From: JBFHRE01 sp036745195
GTDB taxonomy: Bacteria > Actinomycetota > Acidimicrobiia > Spongiisociales > ZC4RG35
Direction: 5' to 3'
NCBI GenBank assembly: GCA_036745195.1
Contig: DAIOGO010000024.1
Coordinates: 1 to 22,997 of the forward strand
Length of the DNA: 22,997 nt
Part shown: in pieces, positions 14,886-22,312 of the stretch
How positions within the stretch are numbered: position 1 is the first letter of the stretch
How the letters are laid out: every line of letters begins with the position of its first letter
Notes under the pieces: generated by a model
Told to the model about the DNA's origin: nothing
What the model saw: only the letters and a program-made list of their open reading frames with translations
Database searches by the model: none
Position numbers and translations under genes: made by a program

Positions 14886-16255
14886 GGAACAAGCGCAGCC
14901 TGGCGGCGTTGTTCGCCGTCCTGGCTCTCCTGGTCGCCGCCTGCGGAGACAGTGGGGGAACCGAGACGACGGCCGACGGCGGGGCAGTGACCACGACCGA
15001 GGCGGGTGGAACAGAGACGACGCAGCCCGCCGGTGAGCCGGTCACGCTCCGGGTCCTGGTCCACCAGAACCCGCCGATGGTCGAGTTCATGGAGCAGTTC
15101 AACGCCGACTTCCAGGCAGCCAACCCGAACATCACCGTCGACATGTCGGTGGTGGAGGCAGGCGACCTGGCCACCGTCACCCAGACCCGGTTGACGGCGA
15201 GCGACGTCGACGTGATCGACATCTTCGGCTTCTCCAACGCCGCTCAAAGCTACATGTCCGACGTCGATCCGCCGGCATGGCAGACGCTGATCGAGGCCGG
15301 TCTGTTGATGGACATCACCGATCAGCCGTTCGTGGCGAACTACGACGAAGCCACGATCAACGACGCCGGCTCGTACAACGGGAAGGTGTATTCGATCAAC
15401 CTCGGCCGGGTGTCCTACAGCGGCATGTTCGTGAACAAGGACCTGCTCGGCACCGTCGGCGTCGAGGTGCCCACCACCTGGACAGAGCTCGTCGCCGCCT
15501 GCGAGGCGATCAAGGCTGCCGGCAACGAGTGCATGACCGTCGGCGGGGCCGATGGCTGGCCGGTGTTCGTCGGCGCCTACGGGTTGCTCGGAGCCAACTA
15601 CCCGGACCAGGCAGCCCTCACCGAGGGGCTGTGGACCGGAACGATCAAGTGGAACGACGACAAGGGTCTCGAGCTATTCGAGAAGTACCAGATCTATACG
15701 CAGGACATGCTCGAGCAGGGCGTCACGGGTCTTGCCCACGACGCCGCCATCGCCCGCTACGCCGCCGGCGACGTCGCCTTCGCCCCCACCGGCGTCTGGC
15801 AGGCACCGGCGCTCGAAGCTGCCGCTCCGGCCTTCGACTGGACCTATGTGCCGTTCCCGGGAAGCGACAACGCCGACGACAACCAGTATCTGTTCGGCAA
15901 GTACGACCAGGGCTGGGCGATCGCGGCCGATACGCCGAACAAGGACGCGGCAGTCGCCTACCTGACGGCCTTCTCGGAGCCTGCGAACTACCAGGCCTTC
16001 GTCAACGCCGTCGGGTTCATCCCGACCCAGCCGACTGCCACCCTCGACTCGAAGCTCGGTGAGGCGGTTGCGCCGTACCTCGCCAACTATCGGGTCGGCT
16101 TCGAGCAGTTCTGGGTCGCGCCCAAGGGCGTCGGCCAGTGGGCCAACGGGTCCCAGGCCGCTTCGTGGTTCGCTCCGTTCAACGAGTGGACCGACGCCAA
16201 GGCCTTGGCGGATCAGGCCCAGGCCGATCTGCAGGCAGGGCTCGACGCAGGCTGA
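14882..16255 (+). CDS. CUT1 ABC transporter sugar-binding lipoprotein
   Basis: A 457-residue extracytoplasmic solute-binding protein. It has a lipoprotein signal peptide (RNKRSLAALFAVLALLVAAC, lipid on the Cys of LVAAC), a Thr/Gly-rich spacer (GTETTADGGAVTTTEAGG) and a family 1 sugar-binding fold beginning VTLRVLVHQNPPMVEFMEQF. Typical SBP elements follow: VVEAGDLATVTQTRL, SYNGKVYSINLG, and a Trp/Tyr-rich C-terminal half. TTG 14882 is chosen because GGAGGA at 14871-14876 precedes it by 5 bases and it leads straight into the signal peptide. It is the first structural gene after the operator-controlled promoter and is followed by two permease genes. Context suggests beta-1,3-gluco-oligosaccharides as ligand (inference). 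Confidence 0.93.
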   Translation: MRNKRSLAALFAVLALLVAACGDSGGTETTADGGAVTTTEAGGTETTQPAGEPVTLRVLVHQNPPMVEFMEQFNADFQAANPNITVDMSVVEAGDLATVTQTRLTASDVDVIDIFGFSNAAQSYMSDVDPPAWQTLIEAGLLMDITDQPFVANYDEATINDAGSYNGKVYSINLGRVSYSGMFVNKDLLGTVGVEVPTTWTELVAACEAIKAAGNECMTVGGADGWPVFVGAYGLLGANYPDQAALTEGLWTGTIKWNDDKGLELFEKYQIYTQDMLEQGVTGLAHDAAIARYAAGDVAFAPTGVWQAPALEAAAPAFDWTYVPFPGSDNADDNQYLFGKYDQGWAIAADTPNKDAAVAYLTAFSEPANYQAFVNAVGFIPTQPTATLDSKLGEAVAPYLANYRVGFEQFWVAPKGVGQWANGSQAASWFAPFNEWTDAKALADQAQADLQAGLDAG

Positions 16256-16280
16256 TAAGTTCGGCTAGACGCAGGTGAAT

Positions 16281-16315
16281 CGGAGGCGGCCCCTCACGCC
16301 GAGGGGTCGCCTCCG
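16281..16315 (+). promoter_or_regulatory. Strong intercistronic stem-loop after the binding-protein gene
   Basis: The 15-base arms at 16281-16295 and 16301-16315 pair completely, with one G-U, around the 5-base loop ACGCC. There is no T-tract and the operon continues 30 bases later. It probably acts as a partial terminator or as a 3' stabiliser that raises binding-protein mRNA over permease mRNA, as in the E. coli malE-malF intercistronic region. Confidence 0.75.
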
Positions 16316-16345
16316 AGCCTCACCATCCGTCAGGGAGGGAAGGAC

Positions 16346-17284
16346 ATGGCCAACAGGACACGGAACCTCTTCGGTCAGGGGAGGGCGGCATGGACACCGC
16401 TGGTGTTTCTCGCCCCTGGAGTCCTGCTCTATCTCATCATCGGGGTCGGTCCTTCGCTGGCTACCTCCGTGTACTCGTTCACGAACGCCACCGGCATCCG
16501 CGGTGCCCCGGTGGACTGGATCGGGTTCGACAACTACCGCGAGTTCCTGTTTCGCGGATTGGCCTCGCGTGACAATCTCGCCGCACTGCAACGCACCTTG
16601 GTGTTCTCCGTGCTCGTCACGGTGATCCAGTTCTCACTCGGCCTGTTGCTCGCCGTGCTCCTCAACCAGAAGCTCAAGGGCCGGACGTTCTTCCGGACTC
16701 TCTTCTTCATGCCGGTCATCCTCGGCGTCGCCATCCAGGGCCTGATGTGGAAGCTGTTCCTGCTCCCTCGTGGTGGCCCCATGGCATCGTTCCTGGGGCT
16801 CTTCGGCACCGAAGGCGAATTCCTCGGAGGTCAGCCGGGCGAAGCCTTCTTCTGGGTGATCGTGGTCCAGATCTGGGCCAACGTCGGCATCACCATGGTC
16901 ATCTTCCTGGCCGGAATGCAGACCATCTCCGCCGACCTCTACGAGGCAGCCCGGATCGACGGGGCTTCCGGATGGAAGCTGTTCCGGTCGATCACCTGGC
17001 CGCAGCTCACACCGGCCATCAACACCAACTTCCTGCTCAACATCGTCGGCTCGCTCCAGGCCTGGCAGCTCTTCCTGGTGCTCCTCGGCTACCGGCCGGG
17101 GACCCAGGTCCTCGGTTACCTGGTCTTCGCCGAAGGCTTCGGCCAGACGTCGGGAGCGGTCACAGCCGGCTTCCGGCAGGGATACGCCGCTGCCGCCTCG
17201 ATAGTCCTCTTCCTCCTGGTGCTGGTGATCGGACTCGGCGCGAACAAAGTGGTGGCATACCGGGAAGAGAGGTACATGGGATGA
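16346..17284 (+). CDS. CUT1 sugar ABC transporter permease (MalF-like)
   Basis: A 312-residue inner-membrane protein with about six transmembrane helices; the first follows a short basic N-terminus (WTPLVFLAPGVLLYLIIGVG). The cytoplasmic EAA loop that contacts the ATPase is clear: EAARIDGASGWKLFRSITWP. ATG 16346 follows GGGAGGGAAGGAC, an excellent ribosome site. It overlaps the next permease by four bases (ATGA). Together they form the heterodimeric channel for the sugar delivered by the upstream lipoprotein. No importer ATPase is encoded nearby. Confidence 0.94.
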   Translation: MANRTRNLFGQGRAAWTPLVFLAPGVLLYLIIGVGPSLATSVYSFTNATGIRGAPVDWIGFDNYREFLFRGLASRDNLAALQRTLVFSVLVTVIQFSLGLLLAVLLNQKLKGRTFFRTLFFMPVILGVAIQGLMWKLFLLPRGGPMASFLGLFGTEGEFLGGQPGEAFFWVIVVQIWANVGITMVIFLAGMQTISADLYEAARIDGASGWKLFRSITWPQLTPAINTNFLLNIVGSLQAWQLFLVLLGYRPGTQVLGYLVFAEGFGQTSGAVTAGFRQGYAAAASIVLFLLVLVIGLGANKVVAYREERYMG

Positions 17285-18144
17285 CAACGGTCATTGCGAA
17301 GCCGGGCCTGGAAGGCCCCCACAGCGCTACGGCTGCCGCCCGCCGTACGAAGCTCGTCTCGTACCTGATCCTGGCGATCTTCTCCGTCGCCTACATCGGT
17401 CCCATCCTCATGCTGGTCAACACGTCCTTCAAGACCCTCGGGGACTTCTTCAAGGACCCGATCGGGCTTCCCACGTCGCTTCTCTGGCAGAACTTCGTGG
17501 ACGCCTGGAACCTGGCCAACTTCCCCAAGTACATGCTCAACAGCGCCATCTACGCCTCGGTTGCCACCGCCATCTTCGTCCTGACGTCGCTGTTCGTGGC
17601 CTTCCCCATCGCCCGGGGGTTGTTCAAAGGAAGCAGCGTGCTGCTCACCCTGTATGTGGTGGCGTTGTTCCTGCCGCCGGCCTTGATCCCCCAGTTCCAG
17701 CTCATTCTCAACCTCGGCCTGTACAACACCCGGCCCGGCTTCATCCTGCTGTTCCTGGTCAACCCGATCGGAATGATCATCCTGGTCAACTACATCAAGT
17801 CGATTCCGCGCGAGTTGGACGAGTCGGCGGCGGTGGACGGCTGCGGCTACATCCGCTACGTGTGGACGGTCGTACTGCCCCTGATCCGCCCGGCCGTGGC
17901 CACCGTCACGGTGCTCCACGCCATCGGCATCTGGAACGAGCTGATCCTGCCCACCATCTACCTCTCCAACGACGACTACTACCCGATCACCCGGGGACTC
18001 ATCGTGTTCGAGGGTGTGTACGGGAGCAACTGGCCGGCACTGGCGGCGGCGGTGCTGATGCTGATGATCCCGATGCTGGTGCTCTTCATGTTCCTCCAGC
18101 GGTACATCATCTCGGGTCTCACCGCCGGTTCGGTCAAGGGTTAG
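17281..18144 (+). CDS. CUT1 sugar ABC transporter permease (MalG-like)
   Basis: A 287-residue permease with about six helices, starting after a variable N-terminus at KLVSYLILAIFSVAYIGPIL. It carries the EAA-type loop ELDESAAVDGCGYIRYVW followed by LPLIRPA, and the usual C-terminal ending (QRYIISGLTAGSVKG), which in this family closely follows the last helix. ATG 17281 overlaps the stop of the previous permease (ATGA), a sign of coupled translation. It is followed 13 bases later by the GH16 lipoprotein gene, so the transporter and a surface glucanase share an operon. Confidence 0.94.
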   Translation: MTTVIAKPGLEGPHSATAAARRTKLVSYLILAIFSVAYIGPILMLVNTSFKTLGDFFKDPIGLPTSLLWQNFVDAWNLANFPKYMLNSAIYASVATAIFVLTSLFVAFPIARGLFKGSSVLLTLYVVALFLPPALIPQFQLILNLGLYNTRPGFILLFLVNPIGMIILVNYIKSIPRELDESAAVDGCGYIRYVWTVVLPLIRPAVATVTVLHAIGIWNELILPTIYLSNDDYYPITRGLIVFEGVYGSNWPALAAAVLMLMIPMLVLFMFLQRYIISGLTAGSVKG

Positions 18145-18157
18145 GCGGCCAGACGCC

Positions 18158-19129
18158 GTGCGCCGAAGGAGGAGCGGGGTTTTCGTGCTGGCGTCGTTTC
18201 TGGCGCTTGTGGCCGCAGTGAATGCGTGTGGCGGGGGATCGGCCACGGAGTCGACCGGCTCGACCGAGTCAACTGCCACCACCCTTCCGACCACCACCAC
18301 GACCCCGCCCACCACGACAGCCCCTGCCCTTCCGGCGACCAGCATCGCCGCCCCAGAGCCGATGCCGATCGAACCGCCGGAGGGGTACGAGTTGGTCTGG
18401 AACGACGAGTTCGACGGCGACACCATCGACCCGGCCAACTGGACCTACGACATCGGGGGCTGGGGCTGGGGGAACGGCGAGGCCCAGTACTACACCGACC
18501 GGCCGGAGAACGCCCGTGTCGAGAACGGTCTCCTCGTCATCGAGGCTCGCCAGGAGAAGTTCGAGGACTCGTACTACACGTCGGGGCGTCTCCTCACCCA
18601 AGGCCTCCAGGCCTTCCAGTACGGCCGGATCGAGGCCCGCATCAAGGTCCCCGGCGGTGGTGGGACCTGGTCGGCCTTCTGGATGCTGGGTGACGCCTTT
18701 GGCCGCGCCACCGAGGATCCCACCAAGAGCAACTGGCCGGATGTCGGCGAGATCGACATCATGGAGTACGTCGGAAGAGAGCCCGACCTCGTGATCGGCA
18801 CGATCCACGGTCCGGGGTATGCCGGGGCGGGAGGAATAACCAAGTGGAACCGCCAGGACTTCGACATCTCCGAGGACTTCCACGTCTTCGCCGTCGAATG
18901 GGATTCCGAGGGCATCCGGTGGTTCTTCGACGACCAGATGTACTCCGACCTGAGCAGAGACGCGGTAGGTGACCGGGAGTGGGTCTTCGATCAGCCCTTT
19001 TTCATCATCATGAACGTCGCCATCGGAGGAACGCTCGGCGGCACCATCGCCCTCGATACCGAGTTTCCCGTCTACATGTATGTCGACCATGTACGCGTGT
19101 ACCAGCGGGTCGACGCAGCGAGTGGTTGA
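18158..19129 (+). CDS. GH16 endo-beta-glucanase lipoprotein (laminarinase-like)
   Basis: A 323-residue surface enzyme. It has a lipoprotein signal peptide with a basic start (MRRRRSG) and lipid Cys24 in VNAC, a Ser/Thr/Pro linker (about 28-72), and a single GH16 domain from YELVWNDEF to DHVRVYQ (about 77-315). The catalytic motif GEIDIMEYV gives nucleophile Glu198, Asp200 and acid/base Glu203, the form seen in laminarinases that cut beta-1,3-glucan. GTG 18158 is chosen because it supplies the positively charged n-region. GTG 18185 has a better-placed ribosome site (AAGGAGGAG, 10 bases away) but would remove the basic residues. Being membrane-anchored and co-transcribed with the importer, it likely trims oligosaccharides at the cell surface. 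It shares many motifs with the embedded GH16 of the large enzyme but has no accessory domains. Confidence 0.92.
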   Translation: MRRRRSGVFVLASFLALVAAVNACGGGSATESTGSTESTATTLPTTTTTPPTTTAPALPATSIAAPEPMPIEPPEGYELVWNDEFDGDTIDPANWTYDIGGWGWGNGEAQYYTDRPENARVENGLLVIEARQEKFEDSYYTSGRLLTQGLQAFQYGRIEARIKVPGGGGTWSAFWMLGDAFGRATEDPTKSNWPDVGEIDIMEYVGREPDLVIGTIHGPGYAGAGGITKWNRQDFDISEDFHVFAVEWDSEGIRWFFDDQMYSDLSRDAVGDREWVFDQPFFIIMNVAIGGTLGGTIALDTEFPVYMYVDHVRVYQRVDAASG

Positions 19130-19162
19130 CGTCATCCGCCGCCGGTTGGCGGGGTACCTTCT

Positions 19163-20143
19163 TCAGGTTTCGTCACCGTGATCGGCCCAGCGGGAAGCAA
19201 TCGTGTCCGGAGACAGGTCGGCCACCTCCTGGACGGTGAACGGCGGGGGCACATCATCGAGCACGGCGACCACCCTGGCCGCCATCACGTGACCGAGTTG
19301 CAGCCGGGCACGGGCAGGCCATCCGAAGCAGGTCGCCGCCAGATAACCGGCGGCGAAAGCATCCCCGGCACCGGTCACATCGACCACCTCGACGCTCAAC
19401 GCCGCCTGGGAGATCTCACCGCCCCGAGTGACCAACGAGGCCCGGCCGGCGCCGCGCTTGATGACGAGTTCCTGATCGTCACGACGGAGGATCAACGCCC
19501 GGAGCGATTCGGTGTCGGCGGTTCCGAACAGGGCCTCGGCTTCGTCGTCCCCGATGAAGACGAGGTCCGCCTGTTGAGCGAGGGGAAGGATCAACCGCCC
19601 GGCGGTGGCGGTGTCGGGCCACAATCGGGGCCGATGGTTGACGTCGAACGAGACCCGGCCCGCTCGGCCACGGCGACCAACCACCGCCGACACCAGGTCG
19701 GCGGCGGTGGCGGACAGGGCGGGCGTGATCCCGGTCACATGCATCCAGCGGGCTTCGCTCGCCCGCCCGAGATCGTCGGTGGAGAGCCGACTGGCGGCAC
19801 TTCCACTCCGGTAGTAGCGCACATCCGTCCCGGATTGGTAGACGTGTTTGGTCAGGATTCCGGTCGCCCTCTGGCCGTCCCTCACGACGGCCACGTCGAC
19901 GCCGGCCTCGTCGATCCACTTCTCGACGAACCGACCGAGCGGGTCGTCGCCGAGTCGCGACACCCACTGTGCCCGCAGCCCGAGCCTGGCGACGGTCATC
20001 GCCACGTTGGACTCCGCCCCCGCCGGGGTGGCATGAAACTGCCTCGAGTCGCCCTTGGCGACGAAGGCGACCATCGTCTCGCCCATCGCCACCAGGTCGA
20101 ATCGTCCGGATGCGGCTGCTTTTGTCGTGTTTGGCTCGGTCAA
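19163..20143 (-). CDS. PfkB-family sugar kinase, probable 2-keto-3-deoxygluconate kinase
   Basis: A 326-residue ribokinase/PfkB-fold kinase. It shows the N-terminal block FDLVAMGETMVAF typical of KDG kinases, the first family signature GAESNVAMTVARLG (about 42-55) and the second signature VVDVTGAGDAFAAGYLA (about 253-269), with catalytic Asp261 in GAGD. KDG kinase makes 2-keto-3-deoxy-6-phosphogluconate from KDG and ATP. A KDPG aldolase gene on the other side of the divergent promoter supports this specificity; fructokinase or another PfkB activity remains possible. TTG 20143 is the only in-frame start that gives a normal N-terminus, although its ribosome site is weak. The gene converges with the GH16 lipoprotein gene, 33 bases apart. 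Confidence 0.85.
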   Translation of the reverse strand: MTEPNTTKAAASGRFDLVAMGETMVAFVAKGDSRQFHATPAGAESNVAMTVARLGLRAQWVSRLGDDPLGRFVEKWIDEAGVDVAVVRDGQRATGILTKHVYQSGTDVRYYRSGSAASRLSTDDLGRASEARWMHVTGITPALSATAADLVSAVVGRRGRAGRVSFDVNHRPRLWPDTATAGRLILPLAQQADLVFIGDDEAEALFGTADTESLRALILRRDDQELVIKRGAGRASLVTRGGEISQAALSVEVVDVTGAGDAFAAGYLAATCFGWPARARLQLGHVMAARVVAVLDDVPPPFTVQEVADLSPDTIASRWADHGDET

Positions 20144-20229
20144 TCCGCAGCCATGTCTAACACGAACTGCCGGCGTTCGCCGGAGCCGGCCGGCCGGTGC
20201 GTCTTCGATCTGGAGAAAGGTCAACGACA
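20144..20229. promoter_or_regulatory. Divergent regulatory region of the sugar-acid genes
   Basis: This 86-base gap separates the KDG-kinase gene (minus) from the SDR gene (plus). It holds a small dyad TGTCTAACA at 20154-20162 (TGT-N3-ACA), an inverted repeat CCGGCG-TT-CGCCGG at 20170-20183 and a run of CCGG. There is no CebR-type operator, so these genes are probably not directly under the LacI regulator of this window. No convincing -35/-10 pair was found. The ribosome site GGAGAAAGG at 20211-20219 serves the SDR gene. Confidence 0.4.
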
Positions 20230-21051
20230 GTGAGGATCGCGGTCACCGGTGCCCGCGGAAGGGTCGGCAGGTCCGTGGTGGACCTGCTCGCTTCGGGCGG
20301 GCACTCCGTGGTGGCGATCGATCGCGTCGGCGCTCCGCCGATCATCCCCGGTTGCGTCACCGTTCATCTGGACGTGACCGATTACTCCGGACTCGAAGGC
20401 GCATTCGACAGGTGTGATGCCGTGATCCACCTCGCCGCCATAAACGGGCCGGGACACGATCCCGATGAAGTCGTCCACAACAACAATGTCGTCTCGAGTT
20501 ACAACGCCCTTCGTGCGGCCGCCGCGGTGGGCGTTCCCAGGGTTTGCCTCGCCTCCAGCATCAACGCGATCGGGGGTCGCTTCAGCCGCTGGCCGCGATA
20601 TGACTACTTCCCGGTGGACGAGGAGCATCCCGCCTATCCGGAAGATCCCTACAGCCTCTCGAAGTGGATCGGCGAGCAGCAGGCCGACTCGATCGCACGT
20701 CGCTACGAAGGCATGACGATCGCCAGCCTGCGACTGCACGGCGTCGTGGCCAGTCGCGCCGAGACCCGCCCTTGGATCGACACGCCCGACAAGGTCGCCG
20801 AGAAGCAACTGTGGGGATACACCGGGCGGGAGGCAGCGGCCCGGGCCTTCGTCCTCGGGGTGACGGCGCCCTTCTCCGGTCATCAGGTCTTCTACATCGT
20901 GGCGCCCGAGACCATGGTGGACACGCCTTCCCTGGAGCTCAAGGAACGCCACTATGCCGGGGTCGAGGTCCGGGGCGACCTCGGCGGGAATCGAGGTTTC
21001 TTCGACTGCCGGAAGGCGGAGGAACTGCTGGGGTGGACCCATGAGACCTGA
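20230..21051 (+). CDS. NAD-dependent epimerase/dehydratase-family (extended SDR) oxidoreductase
   Basis: A 273-residue extended short-chain dehydrogenase. It has the glycine-rich nucleotide motif VTGARGRVG (about 5-13), an acidic residue after strand 2 (AIDR, about 29-32) favouring NAD, and the catalytic YSLSK (Tyr141, Lys145) with Ser109/Ser110 nearby. GTG 20230 follows GGAGAAAGG by about 10 bases. It heads a plus-strand operon with a dehydratase-like enolase-superfamily gene and a KDPG aldolase. A role as sugar or uronate dehydrogenase making an aldonic or aldaric acid is attractive from context, and uronate dehydrogenases share this fold and length. The sequence after YSLSK does not look like the classical uronate dehydrogenase, so the substrate is open. 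Confidence 0.85.
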   Translation: MRIAVTGARGRVGRSVVDLLASGGHSVVAIDRVGAPPIIPGCVTVHLDVTDYSGLEGAFDRCDAVIHLAAINGPGHDPDEVVHNNNVVSSYNALRAAAAVGVPRVCLASSINAIGGRFSRWPRYDYFPVDEEHPAYPEDPYSLSKWIGEQQADSIARRYEGMTIASLRLHGVVASRAETRPWIDTPDKVAEKQLWGYTGREAAARAFVLGVTAPFSGHQVFYIVAPETMVDTPSLELKERHYAGVEVRGDLGGNRGFFDCRKAEELLGWTHET

Positions 21052-21078
21052 CCGATTCTGTTCGAAGGAGGGAAGCCG

Positions 21079-22305
21079 ATGACGAGAATCACCGGGGTCA
21101 GGACGATCCTTACGGCGCCGGATGGGATCGCACTCGTGGTGGTCCGGGTCGATACCGACCAACCCGGCCTCTATGGCCTCGGGTGCGCCACATTCACCCA
21201 ACGTCCCACTCTGGTGGCGAGGGCCGTGGACGAGTACCTGGCTCCGCTCCTGGCGGGGCGCGATCCGGCCAACGTGGAGGACCTCTGGCACCTCATGTAC
21301 GTGAACGCCTACTGGCGCAATGGGCCGGTCCTCAACAACGCGATCAGCGGCGTCGACATGGCGTTGTGGGACATCAAGGGAAAGGTGGCCGGCATGCCGG
21401 TCTTCGACCTGCTCGGCGGGAAGAACCGGGCGGCGGCGATGGTCTACCGGCACGCCGACGGCGCCAGCCCGCAGGAGGTCCTGGAAACGGTGCTCCGGTA
21501 CCAGGAAGAAGGCCATCTGGCGGTGCGCTGTCAGATGGGTGGATACGGGGGGCAACGCGGGAGCCGAGGCGCAACGAAGTCGGGGGACGATGTGACCTCC
21601 AGACTGCGAGAGGACTTCCCTGGCGCCTACTACGACCCCGATCGATATGCGCGTTCCGTCGTGACGTTGTTCGATCACGTGAGGGGCGCGGTCGGGGAGG
21701 ATCTGTTCCTCCTTCACGACATCCACGAGCGGCTGGCGCCCATCGACGCAATCCGGCTGGCGAAAGCGCTCGAGCCGCACCGCCTGTTCTTCCTGGAGGA
21801 CCCGTTTCCACCGGATCAGATCGGGTGGTTTCAACGGCTACGAGAACAATGCGCCACACCGATCGCCATGGGAGAGCTGCACAATCATCCCCTCGAGTGG
21901 CGTTCGCTGGTCACGGAGAATCTGATCGACTTCATCCGGGCCCACATCTCCCAGTTGGGCGGATTGACGCCGGCCAGGAAACTGGCCGCCCTGTGCGAGG
22001 CGTTCGGTGTGCGCACTGCCTGGCATGGACCGGGGGACGTCTCCCCGGTCGGTCATGCCGCCAACCTCCACCTCGACCTGGCGTGCCACAACTTCGGCAT
22101 CCAGGAGGTGATCGGTTTCGGCGACGCCCTCTACGAGGTCTTCCCCGGAACGCCCGAGCTGAAGAATGGTTATCTCTGGCCAAACGACCGTCCCGGGCTC
22201 GGCATCGACCTCGACGAATCGCTGGCAGCGAAGTACCCGATCGAGCTGGCGACGATCGAATGGACCCAGAGCCGGTGGCCCGACGGCACCTTGTGGACGC
22301 CGTGA
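21079..22305 (+). CDS. Enolase-superfamily sugar-acid dehydratase (mannonate/gluconate dehydratase-like, ManD/RspA group)
   Basis: A 408-residue mandelate racemase-type enzyme, full length for the ManD/RspA subgroup, which dehydrates D-mannonate or D-gluconate to 2-keto-3-deoxygluconate. Family blocks are IYGLG-like LYGLGCATF, RDPANVEDLWHLMY, AYWRNGPV and VDMALWDIKGKVAGMPV. Metal ligands are expected at Asp214 (with His216 in HDIHERL), Glu240 (FFLEDPF) and Glu266 (MGELHNH), with His316 in AWHGPGD. The loop after Arg150 (QMGGYGGQRGSRGATKSG) differs from what I recall of characterised ManD enzymes, where a catalytic Tyr follows about 12 residues later, so mannonate may not be the substrate. ATG 21079 has GAAGGAGGGAAG upstream. 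It lies 27 bases after the SDR gene and 7 before the aldolase gene. Confidence 0.88.
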   Translation: MTRITGVRTILTAPDGIALVVVRVDTDQPGLYGLGCATFTQRPTLVARAVDEYLAPLLAGRDPANVEDLWHLMYVNAYWRNGPVLNNAISGVDMALWDIKGKVAGMPVFDLLGGKNRAAAMVYRHADGASPQEVLETVLRYQEEGHLAVRCQMGGYGGQRGSRGATKSGDDVTSRLREDFPGAYYDPDRYARSVVTLFDHVRGAVGEDLFLLHDIHERLAPIDAIRLAKALEPHRLFFLEDPFPPDQIGWFQRLREQCATPIAMGELHNHPLEWRSLVTENLIDFIRAHISQLGGLTPARKLAALCEAFGVRTAWHGPGDVSPVGHAANLHLDLACHNFGIQEVIGFGDALYEVFPGTPELKNGYLWPNDRPGLGIDLDESLAAKYPIELATIEWTQSRWPDGTLWTP

Positions 22306-22312
22306 GCCGTCC

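Noticed and set aside
19136..19155. Short GC stem between the GH16 lipoprotein and KDG-kinase genes as terminator
   Set aside because: CCGCC and GGCGG give only a 5-bp stem without a T-tract; too weak to call.
20221..21834. A 537-codon minus-strand frame opposite the SDR and dehydratase genes
   Set aside because: Low-complexity composition and no domain; it spans two well-supported plus-strand genes and their spacer.
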